Assembly: GCA_001828855.1 (NCBI GenBank)
Contig: MHZT01000003.1
Location: 186,001-250,000, forward strand
Reading direction: 5' to 3'
From: Rhodobacterales bacterium RIFCSPHIGHO2_02_FULL_62_130
GTDB taxonomy: Bacteria > Pseudomonadota > Alphaproteobacteria > Rhodobacterales > Rhodobacteraceae
Length of the DNA stretch: 64,000 bases
Shown: one piece after another, positions 18,050-28,078 of the stretch
Position numbering within the stretch: the first letter of the stretch is position 1
Layout: every line of letters begins with the position of its first letter
Program-made: the position numbers and the translations under genes
The notes under the pieces: model-generated
The model's database searches: none
Told to the model about the DNA's origin: nothing
What the model saw: the letters and a program-made list of their open reading frames with translations, nothing else

Positions 18050-19492
18050 TTATTCGGCGGTCAGGCGCAGAACGGCGATGTTCTTGCTGCCATCGGCGGC
18101 GGCGGTGGTGCCAGCCAGCACGATCAGCCGATCACCCTGAACCGCGACGCCATTTGCCATATCATCGCCATCGCCCAGCGAGATATTGACGATGCCGTTC
18201 TCGGTGCCGTCATCGGCGGTGCCAAAGCCCTGATCCAGCGCGCCATCGGTTTCATAGCGCAGCACGGCGATATTGGTGCTGTCGCCCTCTTGGTGATAGC
18301 CGCCGACCACGATCTTGCCATCGGCCTGCAGGGCTACACCGGTGGCAAAATCATTGCCTTCACCCAGCGAGGTGCTGACAAAGCCGTTCGGAGTGCCATC
18401 CTCGGCCACGCCAAAACTGTCATCCGCCGCGCCATCCGTGTTCAGACGGGCAAGGATGACGTTGCTGCTGCCATCGGCGGTGACCGAGTCGCCGACCACA
18501 ACAATCTTGCCATCCGCCTGCACCGCCACATCGCGGGCGATGTCATTGCCGTCGCCCAGCGAGACGTTGACGATGCCGTTCTCGGTGCCATCCTCGGCGG
18601 TGCCAAAGGCCTGATCCAGCACGCCCGCAGCATCATAGCGCGACACCGCGATATTGGTGCTGCTGCCCTCTTCGTGATAGCCCGCAACGACGATCATGCC
18701 ATCGGCTTGCAGCGTCAGCGCGGTGGCGAAATCATTGCCCTCCCCAAGCGAGGTGCTGACAAAACCGTTCGGCGTGCCATCTTCCGAAACGCCAAAGCTG
18801 TCATCCGCCGAACCATCCGCATTCAGCCGTGCGACGATCACATTGCTGCTGCCATCGGCTGACACCGAGTCGCCCGCGATCACGATCTTGCCATCGGCCT
18901 GAATGGCCACATCGCGCGCGATGTCATTGCCATCCCCCAGCGAGATATTGACGATGCCGTTTTCGGTGCCGTCATCGGCGGTGCCAAAGCTTTGGTCCAG
19001 CGTGCCATCCACATTCACGCGCAACACCACCATATTGGTGCTGCTGCCCTCTTCGTGAAAGCCCACCACGACGACTTTGCCATCGGCCTGCACGGCGGCG
19101 GCGGTGCCGAAATCATTGCCATCGCCCAGCGAGATATTCACCACGCCATCGGGGGTGCCATCCTCGTTGCCTACGCCAAAACCGGCATCAAAGGAACCAT
19201 CAGCGGTGTATTTCACCAGCACGATGTCATTGCTTTGGCCGTTGTAACGGTTGCCCACCACGATCAGCTTGCCATCTTCGGCCAAGGCAAGGCCGTTGGC
19301 CACATCATCGCCATCGCCCAGCGAGGTGCTGACCACGCCCGCAGGCGTGCCGTCTTCTTCGCCCGCGCCAAAGCTGGCATCCAGCATTCCCGCCGTGCCA
19401 GCCGCCCATGCCGCCGTCGCAGCCACCAGAGCCACCGCCGAAGTGGCCGCCAAAAGCCGCGATTTCAGGGGGGATACAGATTGAAAAGACAT
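18050..19492 (-). CDS. Secreted delta-60 repeat protein, predicted seven-bladed propeller
   Basis: The 480-residue protein has a signal peptide ending AWA-A near residue 31, then seven copies of a 62-64-residue repeat to the C-terminus. Each copy runs from an LDxxFG motif through DGT-NG-V--SLG-GND and ADGKIVV to VLR. This is the delta-60 repeat, thought to form beta-propeller blades, so seven copies could close one propeller. Repeats alternate between two subtypes (ending in EEGSSTN or ADGSSN), which suggests duplication of a two-repeat unit. Its function is unknown; periplasmic or extracellular location is inferred. Confidence 0.78.
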   Translation of the reverse strand: MSFQSVSPLKSRLLAATSAVALVAATAAWAAGTAGMLDASFGAGEEDGTPAGVVSTSLGDGDDVANGLALAEDGKLIVVGNRYNGQSNDIVLVKYTADGSFDAGFGVGNEDGTPDGVVNISLGDGNDFGTAAAVQADGKVVVVGFHEEGSSTNMVVLRVNVDGTLDQSFGTADDGTENGIVNISLGDGNDIARDVAIQADGKIVIAGDSVSADGSSNVIVARLNADGSADDSFGVSEDGTPNGFVSTSLGEGNDFATALTLQADGMIVVAGYHEEGSSTNIAVSRYDAAGVLDQAFGTAEDGTENGIVNVSLGDGNDIARDVAVQADGKIVVVGDSVTADGSSNVILARLNTDGAADDSFGVAEDGTPNGFVSTSLGEGNDFATGVALQADGKIVVGGYHQEGDSTNIAVLRYETDGALDQGFGTADDGTENGIVNISLGDGDDMANGVAVQGDRLIVLAGTTAAADGSKNIAVLRLTAE

Positions 19493-19596
19493 GGAGTCTC
19501 CCGTTCATTTGCTATGTCAAATTCTACGGGTCAGACATTTGCCGTAATTTCCGTGCCAATGCCAACCCTGAATTATGAGCAAATATGAGCGGGCGA

Positions 19597-20196
19597 TCAG
19601 GCGGCGATCTGGTCCAGACGCAACAGGTGTTCGATCTGGGGCGCATCGTCCGGGGCGCAGGATTCATAGCTCATGTCAATGACATGGCGCTGGCCGATCT
19701 TGCGGAACAGGATGTGCCAGCGGTGTTTGTAGAACACCTCCAGATCAACGGCGGTGTCGACATGGTTGACGCTGACGCCCGAGGCCATCACGATATCGTC
19801 TGAGAGGATTCCGCTGATCGTGTCGCCATCAGACAGCATTTGCTGCGCCTCACCGACCAGATCATCGCGCAGCATTGCGCCGGACATGGTTGCAAGTTCC
19901 GGCCAAAGCGCCGCAAAACCCTGCGACCGCGCCAAAAGCCGCACCCCGTCCAGATCATAAAGCGCGCGCAGGCCAGCAAGGCGGGAAATGGAGGCGCGTT
20001 CGATGGCCAGCTCATCGCGGCTGGTTTTGGACATCAAGGCCTGTAGCCGCAGGGCGGTCTGCGCCGATGGCACATCGCGCCCGCGTTCCCAATGCGAGAC
20101 CGCACTTTGGCTGACGCCCAGCATCTGGGCCAGATACTCCTGCTTGATGGCATTGGCCTTGCGCCAAGCCGTCAGGTCTGTGCCAAAATTTCTCAT
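19597..20196 (-). CDS. XRE-family helix-turn-helix regulator
   Basis: The 199-residue protein begins with a Cro/C1-type helix-turn-helix (about residues 6-60, with AQMLGVSQSAVSHWERGR). The C-terminal half has no domain I recognise. ATG 20196 was preferred to an upstream ATG because the domain then begins normally near the N-terminus. It lies upstream of the secreted repeat protein in the same direction with a 104-bp gap and might control it. Confidence 0.7.
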   Translation of the reverse strand: MRNFGTDLTAWRKANAIKQEYLAQMLGVSQSAVSHWERGRDVPSAQTALRLQALMSKTSRDELAIERASISRLAGLRALYDLDGVRLLARSQGFAALWPELATMSGAMLRDDLVGEAQQMLSDGDTISGILSDDIVMASGVSVNHVDTAVDLEVFYKHRWHILFRKIGQRHVIDMSYESCAPDDAPQIEHLLRLDQIAA

Positions 20197-20300
20197 GGAT
20201 GCGATACCATAGCTGTGCCCATGCCATGGCTTCGCCTGCCGTGCGCGGTCTCGCAAGCTATCAAAAGGCTAAGCCGGTGGCACAAATAGACGGTCTTTGC

Positions 20301-20642
20301 CTAGGGCTTCACACGCAACGCCCGGGCGGCGGCCTGCAGGGTCTGAAAGGTGTGGTATCGCCGGGCATGCAGGGCCTCAAGCGCACCGCCCGCAGGGGTA
20401 ACGCTGTGTTTGGGGCGCGACATCGCGGCCGGAATATCGGCATAGCCGCCCGCCGCCAGAATGGCCGAGCCAAGCAGCACCGGTTCGGCGGCTTCGGTGG
20501 CCACAACGGCAACCCCGCAGGCACCCGCCAGAATTTGCCGCACCAGATCATGCTGCCCCGCGCCGCCACTGATCAGCACGCGCCTGACCTGCCCACCGTG
20601 TCTAACAGGCTGGCGAGTCTCATGATCGGCCATGCTGCCCAA
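20301..20642 (-). pseudogene. Remnant of an FGGY-family sugar kinase gene (C-terminal fragment)
   Basis: About 95 residues ending at the stop at 20301 match the C-terminal end of FGGY ribulokinase-like enzymes: a VLISGGAGQHDLVRQIL segment, then EPVLLGSAILAAGGY and a final helix. The rest of the enzyme (about 400 residues with the ATP- and sugar-binding core) is absent. The frame begins close to tRNA-Thr, so the 5' part was probably lost by deletion or by an insertion event at the tRNA gene. A working protein is unlikely. Confidence 0.65.
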
Positions 20643-20698
20643 CTGTCGTCGCCACCGGCAATCCGAGAAAGAGCTTCGTTAATTTTCAAGGGTATAAA

Positions 20699-20773
<75 letters not shown>

Positions 20774-20897
20774 GCCGTTCGCTTTGACGACCGTTTCGTC
20801 TGGCGTGGCGGCTGATTAGACGCATTCGCGCGGGGGTGCAAGAGCATTTTCGCACGATCTATGGACCCTTTTTTCGGCTTGGGCTAAGGATAGTGCA

Positions 20898-21077
20898 ATG
20901 CAGCAGAACCCCGAAAAGCCAAAAGCCCCGAAACCCGCTCCGCCGACTTCCGCCCAAGTGCGCGAAGAGCGGTTGAAAGCGGCGCTCAAGGCCAATATGG
21001 GCCGCCGAAAGGCGCAGGCGCGCGCGCAGGCTTTGGCGCGGGCCGATGATGCTGATGATGACACCAAGAATAAGTAA
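20898..21077 (+). CDS. Small basic hypothetical protein upstream of murA
   Basis: This 59-residue frame (ATG 20898, TAA 21077) encodes a proline-rich start followed by a basic, alanine-rich helix (EERLKAALKANMGRRKAQAR near residues 23-42) and an acidic end. I do not recognise a domain. A small gene of this kind directly before murA, nine bases away and in the same direction, suggests co-transcription. Confidence 0.6.
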   Translation: MQQNPEKPKAPKPAPPTSAQVREERLKAALKANMGRRKAQARAQALARADDADDDTKNK

Positions 21078-21086
21078 GGCGGGCAG

Positions 21087-22355
21087 ATGGATTCGATTCT
21101 GGTAAAGGGCAACGGGGCGCTGAACGGGGTGATCCCGATTGCGGGGGCCAAGAATGCGTGCCTGACGCTGATGCCCGCGACCTTGCTGTCGGAGGAGCCG
21201 CTGACGCTGACCAATGCGCCGCGCCTGTCGGATATCGCCACCATGACGCAGCTTTTGCAGTCTTTGGGTGCGGAAGTGGCCAGCCTGCAGGATGGGCTGG
21301 TGCTGGCGATGTCCAGCCACAAGATCGACAACCACACCGCCGATTATGACATCGTGCGCAAGATGCGGGCCTCGATCCTTGTGCTGGGGCCGATGCTGGC
21401 GCGGGACGGGCATGCGATCGTGTCACTGCCGGGGGGCTGTGCCATTGGCGCGCGCCCTGTCGATCTGCACCTGAAGGCGCTTGAGGCGATGGGGGCCGAG
21501 TTGGACCTGCGCGATGGCTATGTCCATGCACGCGCCATTGGCGGGCGGCTGACGGGGGCGGTGTTCGAATTCCCCTTCGTGTCGGTCGGGGCCACCGAGA
21601 ATGCACTGATGGCGGCAACGCTGGCCAAAGGCACCACGGTTCTGAAAAACGCCGCGCGCGAGCCGGAAATCGTTGACCTTGCCCGCTGCCTGCGCCGCAT
21701 GGGCGCGCAGATCGAAGGCGAAGGCACCAGCACGATCACCATTCAGGGCGTGGATCGTCTGGGCGGGGCGACCCATCCGGTTGTGACTGACCGGATCGAG
21801 CTTGGCACCTATATGCTGGTGCCCGCGATCTGCGGAGGCGAGGTGGAATGTCTGGGCGGGCGGCTGGATCTGGTCGGCGCTTTTGCCGAAAAGCTGGACG
21901 AGGCAGGGATTTCGGTGACGGAAACCGAGCGTGGGCTGAAAGTTTCGCGCAAGAATAGCCGCGTGAAGGCGGTCAATGTCACGACCGAGCCTTTCCCGGG
22001 ATTTCCGACCGACCTTCAGGCGCAGATGATGGCGCTGCTCTGCACGGCGGATGGCGTTTCGGTGCTGGAAGAGAAAATCTTCGAGAATCGCTTCATGCAT
22101 GCGCCCGAACTGCTGCGGATGGGGGCCAAGATCGACGTGCATGGCGGCACCGCCACCGTGACCGGCGTGGAAAAGCTGCGGGGCGCGCGCGTGATGGCGA
22201 CCGATCTGCGGGCATCCGTCAGCCTGATTCTGGCGGGGCTTGCCGCCGAAGGCGAAACCGTCGTCAGCCGCGTTTACCACCTTGACCGCGGCTATGAGCG
22301 GGTCGAGGAAAAGCTGCGGGCTTGCGGCGCGCAGATCGAACGGATCAAGGCATGA
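21087..22355 (+). CDS. murA: UDP-N-acetylglucosamine 1-carboxyvinyltransferase
   Basis: The 422-residue protein is full length for MurA, which transfers enolpyruvate to UDP-GlcNAc in the first committed step of peptidoglycan synthesis in the cytoplasm. The catalytic cysteine is Cys118 in [10 protein letters not shown], the residue attacked by fosfomycin in this family, and KNA near residues 22-24 matches the substrate lysine motif. The stop overlaps the next start by four bases. Confidence 0.95.
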   Translation: MDSILVKGNGALNGVIPIAGAKNACLTLMPATLLSEEPLTLTNAPRLSDIATMTQLLQSLGAEVASLQDGLVLAMSSHKIDNHTADYDIVRKMRASILVLGPMLARDGHAIVSLPGGCAIGARPVDLHLKALEAMGAELDLRDGYVHARAIGGRLTGAVFEFPFVSVGATENALMAATLAKGTTVLKNAAREPEIVDLARCLRRMGAQIEGEGTSTITIQGVDRLGGATHPVVTDRIELGTYMLVPAICGGEVECLGGRLDLVGAFAEKLDEAGISVTETERGLKVSRKNSRVKAVNVTTEPFPGFPTDLQAQMMALLCTADGVSVLEEKIFENRFMHAPELLRMGAKIDVHGGTATVTGVEKLRGARVMATDLRASVSLILAGLAAEGETVVSRVYHLDRGYERVEEKLRACGAQIERIKA

Positions 22356-22825
22356 GCGACGCGCGGTTCGAGGATGCGGAAACCGGCCCCCTGCGCCTGA
22401 TCGCGCAGGATGCCGAAGGCTTGGGCGTGTTCTCGGCGCTGGTGCAGGACGCGGTGTTTCCGATCATGGAAATGACCTATGCCCGCGCGCGCCGCCGCTT
22501 TGCGCTGATGCTCAACCGCTTTCGCTGGGAGGACCGGATCGAGGCGGAGCGCACGGGCCGCCCCTATGAACGGGTGCAATCGCTGCTGGTGTTCGAGGAT
22601 GTTCTGGCGGTGCGGACCACAGGCATTGATCGCAGCGATGGCGAGACCGTGCTGTCCTTGCTGCAAATCACCTATGCGCCGGGGCCGGATGGCACCGGCA
22701 CCGTGACGCTGGTTCTGGCGGGCGACGGGGCGATTGCGCTGGAGCTTGAGGCGTTGGATGCCACCCTGCGCGATGTGACCAAGCCCTATATCGCGCCTTC
22801 GCGCAAACGCCCCAGCCACGATTAA
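22352..22825 (+). CDS. DUF2948 family protein
   Basis: The 157-residue protein matches the DUF2948 family in length and in segments such as [18 protein letters not shown] and [14 protein letters not shown]. The function is unknown. ATG 22352 overlaps the murA stop (ATGA), so the two are translationally coupled. In related genomes, as I recall, hisD comes next; here hisD is 21.5 kb away. The stop overlaps the stop of the opposite small gene. Confidence 0.82.
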   Translation: MSDARFEDAETGPLRLIAQDAEGLGVFSALVQDAVFPIMEMTYARARRRFALMLNRFRWEDRIEAERTGRPYERVQSLLVFEDVLAVRTTGIDRSDGETVLSLLQITYAPGPDGTGTVTLVLAGDGAIALELEALDATLRDVTKPYIAPSRKRPSHD

Positions 22826-22953
22826 TCCTTGGTGGATTTGCCCGTGCTGATCTGCACCTGATTTTTGGTGCTTGGCGTCGCGATGGCAGGTTTCGCCTTT
22901 TCCTTTTTCGGCTTCTTCTCGTCCCGTCCGCGTTTGTTCATGCCCTTGGCCAT
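22822..22953 (-). CDS. Small lysine-rich hypothetical protein
   Basis: The 43-residue frame from ATG 22953 encodes a strongly basic peptide starting MAKGMNKRGRDEKKPKKEK and ending in a polar tail. Similar tiny MAKG-type lysine-rich proteins occur widely in proteobacteria and have no known role. It converges on the DUF2948 gene with overlapping stop codons. Confidence 0.55.
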   Translation of the reverse strand: MAKGMNKRGRDEKKPKKEKAKPAIATPSTKNQVQISTGKSTKD

Positions 22954-23040
22954 GCTATTGGACCTTTCCGCAAAGCGACCATCCGTTTGGCCTGAGGTCA
23001 GGCTATACCCTTTCGGGCGGGGCGGCACTTACATTCGGCG

Positions 23041-24012
23041 TTATCGCAGCCCGACCGCCTTGCGACCCAAGGCACTGATCGACACCGCCAGCAGGATGAT
23101 CGCGCCCACCATCACCTCGCGCACATAGCTGTCGACCTGCAACTGGGTCAGACCGTTGTCCATCACCCCCAACACCACCACACCGGCAAGCGATGCCAGC
23201 ACCCGCGGCTGGCCGTCGCGGGTCACGGTCATGCCCAGAAACACCGCCGCAATCGCCGTCAGCATCAGCCCGTCGCCTTGGGTCGGGTTGGCCGAAGCCA
23301 CGCGCGAGGCATACATCAACCCCGCAACCGCAGCCCCCACGCCGGTAAAGGCAAAGGCCGACAGCCGCAGCCACGCCACCTTGACCCCCGCCAGACGCGC
23401 GGCCTCGGCATTGCCGCCGATGGCATAAAGACGGCGGCCATAGGTGGTCTGCTCCAGCACAACCCAAACCGCAGCCGTGATCGCCAGCGCCAGCACCGTC
23501 AGCCATGGCAGGACGGCGGGCTTGTCGGCCACCGTGCCGATGGGGATACCGGATTTCGCAAAGGCGGCGAAGGCTTCGGGGATGGCCTTGCCGAAAATGG
23601 TCTTGCCATCCGACACCATGAAGGCCGCCCCCGAATACATCGTCAGCGTCGCAAGCGTCGCCACAAAGGGCAAAATCCCGATCAGGCTGATCAGCGCGCC
23701 ATTGACCAGACCGCCCAGCAGCCCCACCGCCAGCGCCGCCAGCACCGCAGCCCAGACCGGCCAGCCAAAGGTGAACAGCACCGCCGCCACCACCCCCGCC
23801 AGCGAGGCCATCGCCCCCACCGACAGATCGAAATCGCCCATCACCATCACCACCGTCATGGTGACCGCGACCACGATCAGCATCGCAAGTTGCTGGCTGA
23901 TGTTCAGCCAATTGCGCGCGGTCATAAAGGTGTCGGGCAGCATCACCCAGAAAAAGAGCACAATCGCTGCCATACCGATCAGGCTGCCATAGTGACGCAG
24001 GAAATGGGCCAT
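23041..24012 (-). CDS. CUT2-type sugar ABC transporter permease
   Basis: This 323-residue inner-membrane permease of the ribose type has the GDFDLSVGAMASLAG segment near residue 60 and about nine hydrophobic stretches. It follows its ATPase gene directly (stop and start adjacent at 24013/24012) and belongs with the binding protein at 25562. The glycine-rich GGISLxGG segment of the family is altered here to MTVTRDGQPR, which may affect coupling or specificity. Confidence 0.85.
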   Translation of the reverse strand: MAHFLRHYGSLIGMAAIVLFFWVMLPDTFMTARNWLNISQQLAMLIVVAVTMTVVMVMGDFDLSVGAMASLAGVVAAVLFTFGWPVWAAVLAALAVGLLGGLVNGALISLIGILPFVATLATLTMYSGAAFMVSDGKTIFGKAIPEAFAAFAKSGIPIGTVADKPAVLPWLTVLALAITAAVWVVLEQTTYGRRLYAIGGNAEAARLAGVKVAWLRLSAFAFTGVGAAVAGLMYASRVASANPTQGDGLMLTAIAAVFLGMTVTRDGQPRVLASLAGVVVLGVMDNGLTQLQVDSYVREVMVGAIILLAVSISALGRKAVGLR

Positions 24013-25509
24013 TCAGGCGGTCTCCGGTTGATAACACAGGTCCAGCAGGGCGGCTTCGGTCAGGCCCGTCGCGGGCAGGGTGCGGGTGATGCGCCCCGCA
24101 TGCAGCACCGCGATGCGGTCCGAAAGACCGATCACCTCGGGCAGGTCGGACGAGACCAGAATCACCGCCACCCCCTTGGCGACAAGATCGCGGATCAGGG
24201 CATAGATGTCGAACTTGGCGCCCACATCGACGCCGCGGGTGGGTTCATCTAAAAGCAAAACTTTAGAATCACCCGCCAAGGCGCGGGCAAACAACACCTT
24301 TTGCTGATTGCCGCCTGACAGCTCTGCCGTGGGTTGACGGGCCGAGGTGGCCTTCAACCGCACCTGTTCGGACAGCCGCGCCACCAGCGCGGATTCCCGC
24401 CCGCGCCGCAGCAGCCCCAGCGGCGACAGCGCGCGCAGATGCGGCAGCGTCACGGTTTCCGACAGCGCACGGCCCAGCATCAGCCCCTCGGTGCGGCGTT
24501 CGCGCGGGACATAGGCAAGCCCCTGCGCCCAAGTCTGCGCCGGAGTTTTCCCCAAAGCCGCCCCGTCCAGCGTCACCTCGCCCTGACGCGGGATCGCCCC
24601 GATCAGCGCCCGCAAAAGCGCATTGCGGCCCGACCCTGACAGGCCCGCAATCCCCAGAACCTCGCCCCTGCCCAGATCAAGGCTGATGCCCTGCAACGGC
24701 CCCGCGCGCAGGTTGCGGATCGACAGCAGGGGGGCAGAGATGCCTTCGCCCTGCTTCGGATAAAGATCGGCCAGCGCGCGCCCCGTCATGTCATGGATGA
24801 TCTGGTCGCGGCTGGTCTCGGCAATCGCGCGGGTCGAGACATGCGCCCCGTCGCGCAGCACCGTCACGCGGGTTGCCAGCGCCATCACCTCATCCATCCG
24901 GTGCGAGACATACAGGATCGCAGCGCCCTGCGATTTCAGACGGGAAATGGCGTCAAACAGCCGTGCAGCCTCGGCCCCCGTCAGGGCGGCGGTGGGTTCG
25001 TCCATCACGTAGGCCCAAGGGGCAGGGCCATCCTCGGGAAGCAGGGTCGCCGCGATCCGCACCAGCATCTGATCCCCCGGACCAAGCGCCGACATCGGCG
25101 CGCGCGGGGCGATATGGCTGACGCCCAGACGGACCAGCGCCCCTTGCGCCGCCGCCGCCAGCGCCCGCCAGTTCACAAGGCCGAACCGCAGCGGGTAGGG
25201 GCGCGACAGGTGCATATTCTCGGCCACTGAAAGGCCGGGAACCACCTGCAATTCCTGATGCAAAAAGCGAAAGCCCGCAGCCTTGGCCGCCGCAGGACTG
25301 CCCAGCCGCAAGGGCGCATCGTTCATAAGCAAGGTGCCGCCATCCGCCCGCTCCAGCCCCGCCAGAATACGGATCAGCGTGCTTTTGCCCGCGCCATTCT
25401 CGCCCATCAGGGCGTGAACCTCGCCGCCCCTCAGGTCCAGCGCAGCCCCGTCCAGCGCGCAGGCAGGCCCGTAAGCCTTTGTCAGGCCGGAAAGTGTCAG
25501 CCGTGGCAT
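24013..25509 (-). CDS. Sugar ABC transporter ATPase, tandem-domain CUT2 type
   Basis: The 498-residue protein has two ATPase domains. The first has Walker [10 protein letters not shown] near residue 36 and Walker B YVMDEPTAAL near 157; its signature region reads ALGPGDQ where LGVGQQQ-like sequence is common. The second has the usual weak Walker A (GLSGSGRNAL) and a good LSGGNQQK signature near 400. It drives import with the permease encoded next and the binding protein upstream. ATG 25509 gives a normal N-terminus. Confidence 0.85.
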   Translation of the reverse strand: MPRLTLSGLTKAYGPACALDGAALDLRGGEVHALMGENGAGKSTLIRILAGLERADGGTLLMNDAPLRLGSPAAAKAAGFRFLHQELQVVPGLSVAENMHLSRPYPLRFGLVNWRALAAAAQGALVRLGVSHIAPRAPMSALGPGDQMLVRIAATLLPEDGPAPWAYVMDEPTAALTGAEAARLFDAISRLKSQGAAILYVSHRMDEVMALATRVTVLRDGAHVSTRAIAETSRDQIIHDMTGRALADLYPKQGEGISAPLLSIRNLRAGPLQGISLDLGRGEVLGIAGLSGSGRNALLRALIGAIPRQGEVTLDGAALGKTPAQTWAQGLAYVPRERRTEGLMLGRALSETVTLPHLRALSPLGLLRRGRESALVARLSEQVRLKATSARQPTAELSGGNQQKVLFARALAGDSKVLLLDEPTRGVDVGAKFDIYALIRDLVAKGVAVILVSSDLPEVIGLSDRIAVLHAGRITRTLPATGLTEAALLDLCYQPETA

Positions 25510-25526
25510 TGATAAATCCCGAAGAT

Positions 25527-25553
25527 GCGGGGCCATGCGCGCCACGGCCCCGC
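25527..25553 (-). terminator. Hairpin between binding-protein and ATPase genes
   Basis: GCGGGGCC at 25527-25534 pairs with GGCCCCGC at 25546-25553. It lies in the 52-bp gap after the binding-protein gene, inside the operon, and probably protects or partly terminates the binding-protein message. No clear T-run follows. Confidence 0.6.
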
Positions 25554-25561
25554 CACGATCC

Positions 25562-26518
25562 TTATTCCGCCGCGTTGGCCGAAGTAATCAGCTTGGTCGG
25601 CACATAGATCACGCCCGAGCGCAGGGTTTCCCCGCCCAAGACCCGCGCTACGGTGTCGGCGGTCGTCGCACCAATCCCTGCAAAGTCCTGCGCGACCGAA
25701 GCCTCGAAATTGCCACCCGCCGCAATCGCCTCGCGCGCCTGGGGGTTGGCGTCGATGCCGGTGATCACGATGCCTTCGCCCTGACGGCCCGCAGCCTCGA
25801 TCGCCTGCAAAGCGCCAAGCGCAGGCTGGTCCCATGCCGCCCAGACGGCCTTGATGCTGCCCGGTTCGGGGTTGGCGGCCAGAATTGCCTCCATCTTGGC
25901 ACGGCTGTCGGCAATGCCGCCGTCCGAGACATCGGGGGTGATCCGGTCCAGCACCTTGATGTCGGGATGATTGGCAAAGACCGCATCCGCCACCGCGCCG
26001 CGCACCTGCACGGGCGGGAAGGCGTCAAAGGTGAACATCACCACATTGCCCGCGCCACCGATGCGGTTGGCCACATAGACCGAGGTTTCCGCCGCCATCG
26101 CATAGCCGTTCGAGGTGATATTGGCCTTGATGCGCGGATCGGCCCCCGCATCCATGCCGAACACCGGAATATTCGCCGCCGCTGCCGCATCAAGCCCTGC
26201 GCCCACCTGCGCCGGATCGACGTTCAGCACGATGGCATTGACGCCTTGCGCCACCACATCCTCCATCCGGCTGATGACGGCGGCCACATCGCCTGCGGTG
26301 TCGATCACATTGACTTCCCAGCCCAGTTCCTTGGCACGGGCCTGAAAGCTTTCGACATAGAACTGCGTGCCGGGTTGGGCCAGATAGGGCGTGATCACCG
26401 CAATCTTCTCGCCCTGCGCCCAAGCAGCGCCTGCGCCCATGGCCGCAAAGCCTGCCGCCAGCACCAAAGCCCGCCCGAAACCGCGCCCCAGTTCACGCCG
26501 TGTAAATTCCAAAGCCAT
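25562..26518 (-). CDS. Periplasmic sugar-binding protein of a CUT2 transporter
   Basis: The 318-residue protein has a signal peptide with a twin-arginine pair (TRRELGR near residues 6-12), a hydrophobic core and AWA-Q cleavage near residue 34, so Tat export is possible. The mature part is a type I periplasmic binding domain of the ribose class. It heads an operon with a tandem ATPase and one permease, and is divergent from a sugar kinase gene 93 bp away. The substrate is probably a pentose or pentulose that the kinase phosphorylates; this is inferred from position. Confidence 0.82.
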   Translation of the reverse strand: MALEFTRRELGRGFGRALVLAAGFAAMGAGAAWAQGEKIAVITPYLAQPGTQFYVESFQARAKELGWEVNVIDTAGDVAAVISRMEDVVAQGVNAIVLNVDPAQVGAGLDAAAAANIPVFGMDAGADPRIKANITSNGYAMAAETSVYVANRIGGAGNVVMFTFDAFPPVQVRGAVADAVFANHPDIKVLDRITPDVSDGGIADSRAKMEAILAANPEPGSIKAVWAAWDQPALGALQAIEAAGRQGEGIVITGIDANPQAREAIAAGGNFEASVAQDFAGIGATTADTVARVLGGETLRSGVIYVPTKLITSANAAE

Positions 26519-26611
26519 CCCCAAACTCCCCCTGTCGCTGTGGACCCTTGCGGGGCAATGATTGGCAGGCCAGTCTGGCGACGTCCAGAGGTTTATCAAG
26601 GGGGCAGGGCG

Positions 26612-28078
26612 ATGGGGCGGCTGATCGGGATTGATGTCGGGACCACCTCGGTCAAGGCGGTGATGATCGACACCAAAGGCACAAGATTGGCCGAGTTTGC
26701 AGCATCTTACCCCACGCAGCACCCCGCACCCGGCTGGGTGGAGCAAGACCCCGAAGATTGGCTGCGGCTGGTCATTCAGGCTTTGGAGCGGTTTGCCGCG
26801 CAGGGTGGGCCGGCGCAGGCGATCTGCCTGACCAGTCAGGTCAATACCCATGTTTTTGTCGATCCGACCTTGAACGTGCTGCATCCGGCGATTGTGTGGC
26901 AAGACGGGCGTGCCGGTATTGCGGGGGCCGAGATCGAGGCAGGGATCAGCCCCGACGACAAGATTGCATGGCTGGGCGCGCCGATTCCGGTCGATGCCAG
27001 TCACGCGCTGGCGCGGATGGGCTGGATGGCGGCGGTGCGGCCCGATCTCTGGGCCAAAACCGCCCATGTCATGCTGCCGCGCGATTTTCTGCTGGCACGG
27101 TTGACGGGGGCGGTGGTGGCCGATCCGATCTCTGCCGTGGGGCTGGTTGGTCCCGATCTGCGCTATGCCAAGGCGCTGATTGCGCGGATGGAGGGGGCGG
27201 CGGCGCGGCTTGCGCCCTTGGCTGATCCGCTGTCGGTGGTGGGGCATATATCGCAAGGCCTGCCCTTTGCCGGAACGCCCGTGGTGCTGGGGATGATGGA
27301 TGCCTGGGCCAGCCTGTTCGGCCTTGGCGTCGCGGGGCAGGGGCAGGCGATGTATCTGTCCGGCACCTCCGAGGTGCTGGGGCTGATTTCTTCCACCCTG
27401 AACCCCGAGCCGGGGGTGATTACCTTTCCGAACTGGGCGGGCATTACGCTGCATGCGGGGCCGACGCAGGCGGGCGGGGCCTCGCTTGATTGGGTGGCGC
27501 GGCTCTTGGGGCGGGAGGCACCCACCCTTTGCGCGCTGGCCGCCGATATCACCGCCACATCGCCGCTGTTCCTGCCGCATTTGCAGGGCGAGCGCGCGCC
27601 TCTGTGGGATGCAACCGCGCGCGGCACCTTTGCGGGTCTGACGGGGGCCACCGGACCTGCCGAACTGACCGCCGCCGTGCTGGAGGGCGTGGCCTTTTCC
27701 GCGCGTCTGGCATTCGAGGCGTTGCAACGGTCCGGCGGGGTGGTGCCATCCGAGATCAGGACCGGCGGCGGCGGGGCGGTCTCGGACCACTGGTGCCAGA
27801 TCCGCGCCGATGTGCTGAACCGCGCTCTGGTGCGGGTTCAGGGCCGCGATCCCGGTGCCTTGGGGGCTGCGGTCATGGCAGGGGTGGGCTGCGGTGCCAT
27901 GTCCGGTCTGGCACAGGCGGCGGGCGCGTTGGTGCTGACAGACCGCGTGTTCCAGCCCGATCCGAAGGCCGCCGCCTTGGCCGATACCCGCTTTGCGATC
28001 TGGAAGCAGCTTTACACGCAGATCCGCCCGATCAACGCGCAACTGGCGCAGGCTGTGCCGCCTCGATCTGGCGGGTGA
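26612..28078 (+). CDS. FGGY-family carbohydrate kinase, xylulokinase-like
   Basis: The 488-residue protein is full length for FGGY kinases, with the ATP-binding start IGIDVGTTSVKAVMID, a conserved substrate segment MDAWASLFGLG near residue 229 and the C-terminal RTGGGGAVSDHW motif near 386. These enzymes phosphorylate pentuloses or polyols in the cytoplasm. It is divergent from the transporter at 23041-26518 and likely handles its substrate. The last 47 bases overlap the 3' end of the LysR-type gene on the other strand. Confidence 0.8.
   Translation: MGRLIGIDVGTTSVKAVMIDTKGTRLAEFAASYPTQHPAPGWVEQDPEDWLRLVIQALERFAAQGGPAQAICLTSQVNTHVFVDPTLNVLHPAIVWQDGRAGIAGAEIEAGISPDDKIAWLGAPIPVDASHALARMGWMAAVRPDLWAKTAHVMLPRDFLLARLTGAVVADPISAVGLVGPDLRYAKALIARMEGAAARLAPLADPLSVVGHISQGLPFAGTPVVLGMMDAWASLFGLGVAGQGQAMYLSGTSEVLGLISSTLNPEPGVITFPNWAGITLHAGPTQAGGASLDWVARLLGREAPTLCALAADITATSPLFLPHLQGERAPLWDATARGTFAGLTGATGPAELTAAVLEGVAFSARLAFEALQRSGGVVPSEIRTGGGGAVSDHWCQIRADVLNRALVRVQGRDPGALGAAVMAGVGCGAMSGLAQAAGALVLTDRVFQPDPKAAALADTRFAIWKQLYTQIRPINAQLAQAVPPRSGG

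Noticed and set aside
18050-19492. Regular DNA repeats that could suggest a CRISPR array
   Set aside because: The repeats are about 190 bp apart, in frame, and encode the repeated blades of a secreted protein; no short repeat-spacer pattern is present.
25562-28042. An apparent 826-residue fusion of a long N-terminal extension to the sugar-binding protein
   Set aside because: The extension is the antisense of the FGGY kinase. The binding protein has its own start at 26518 with a proper signal peptide.
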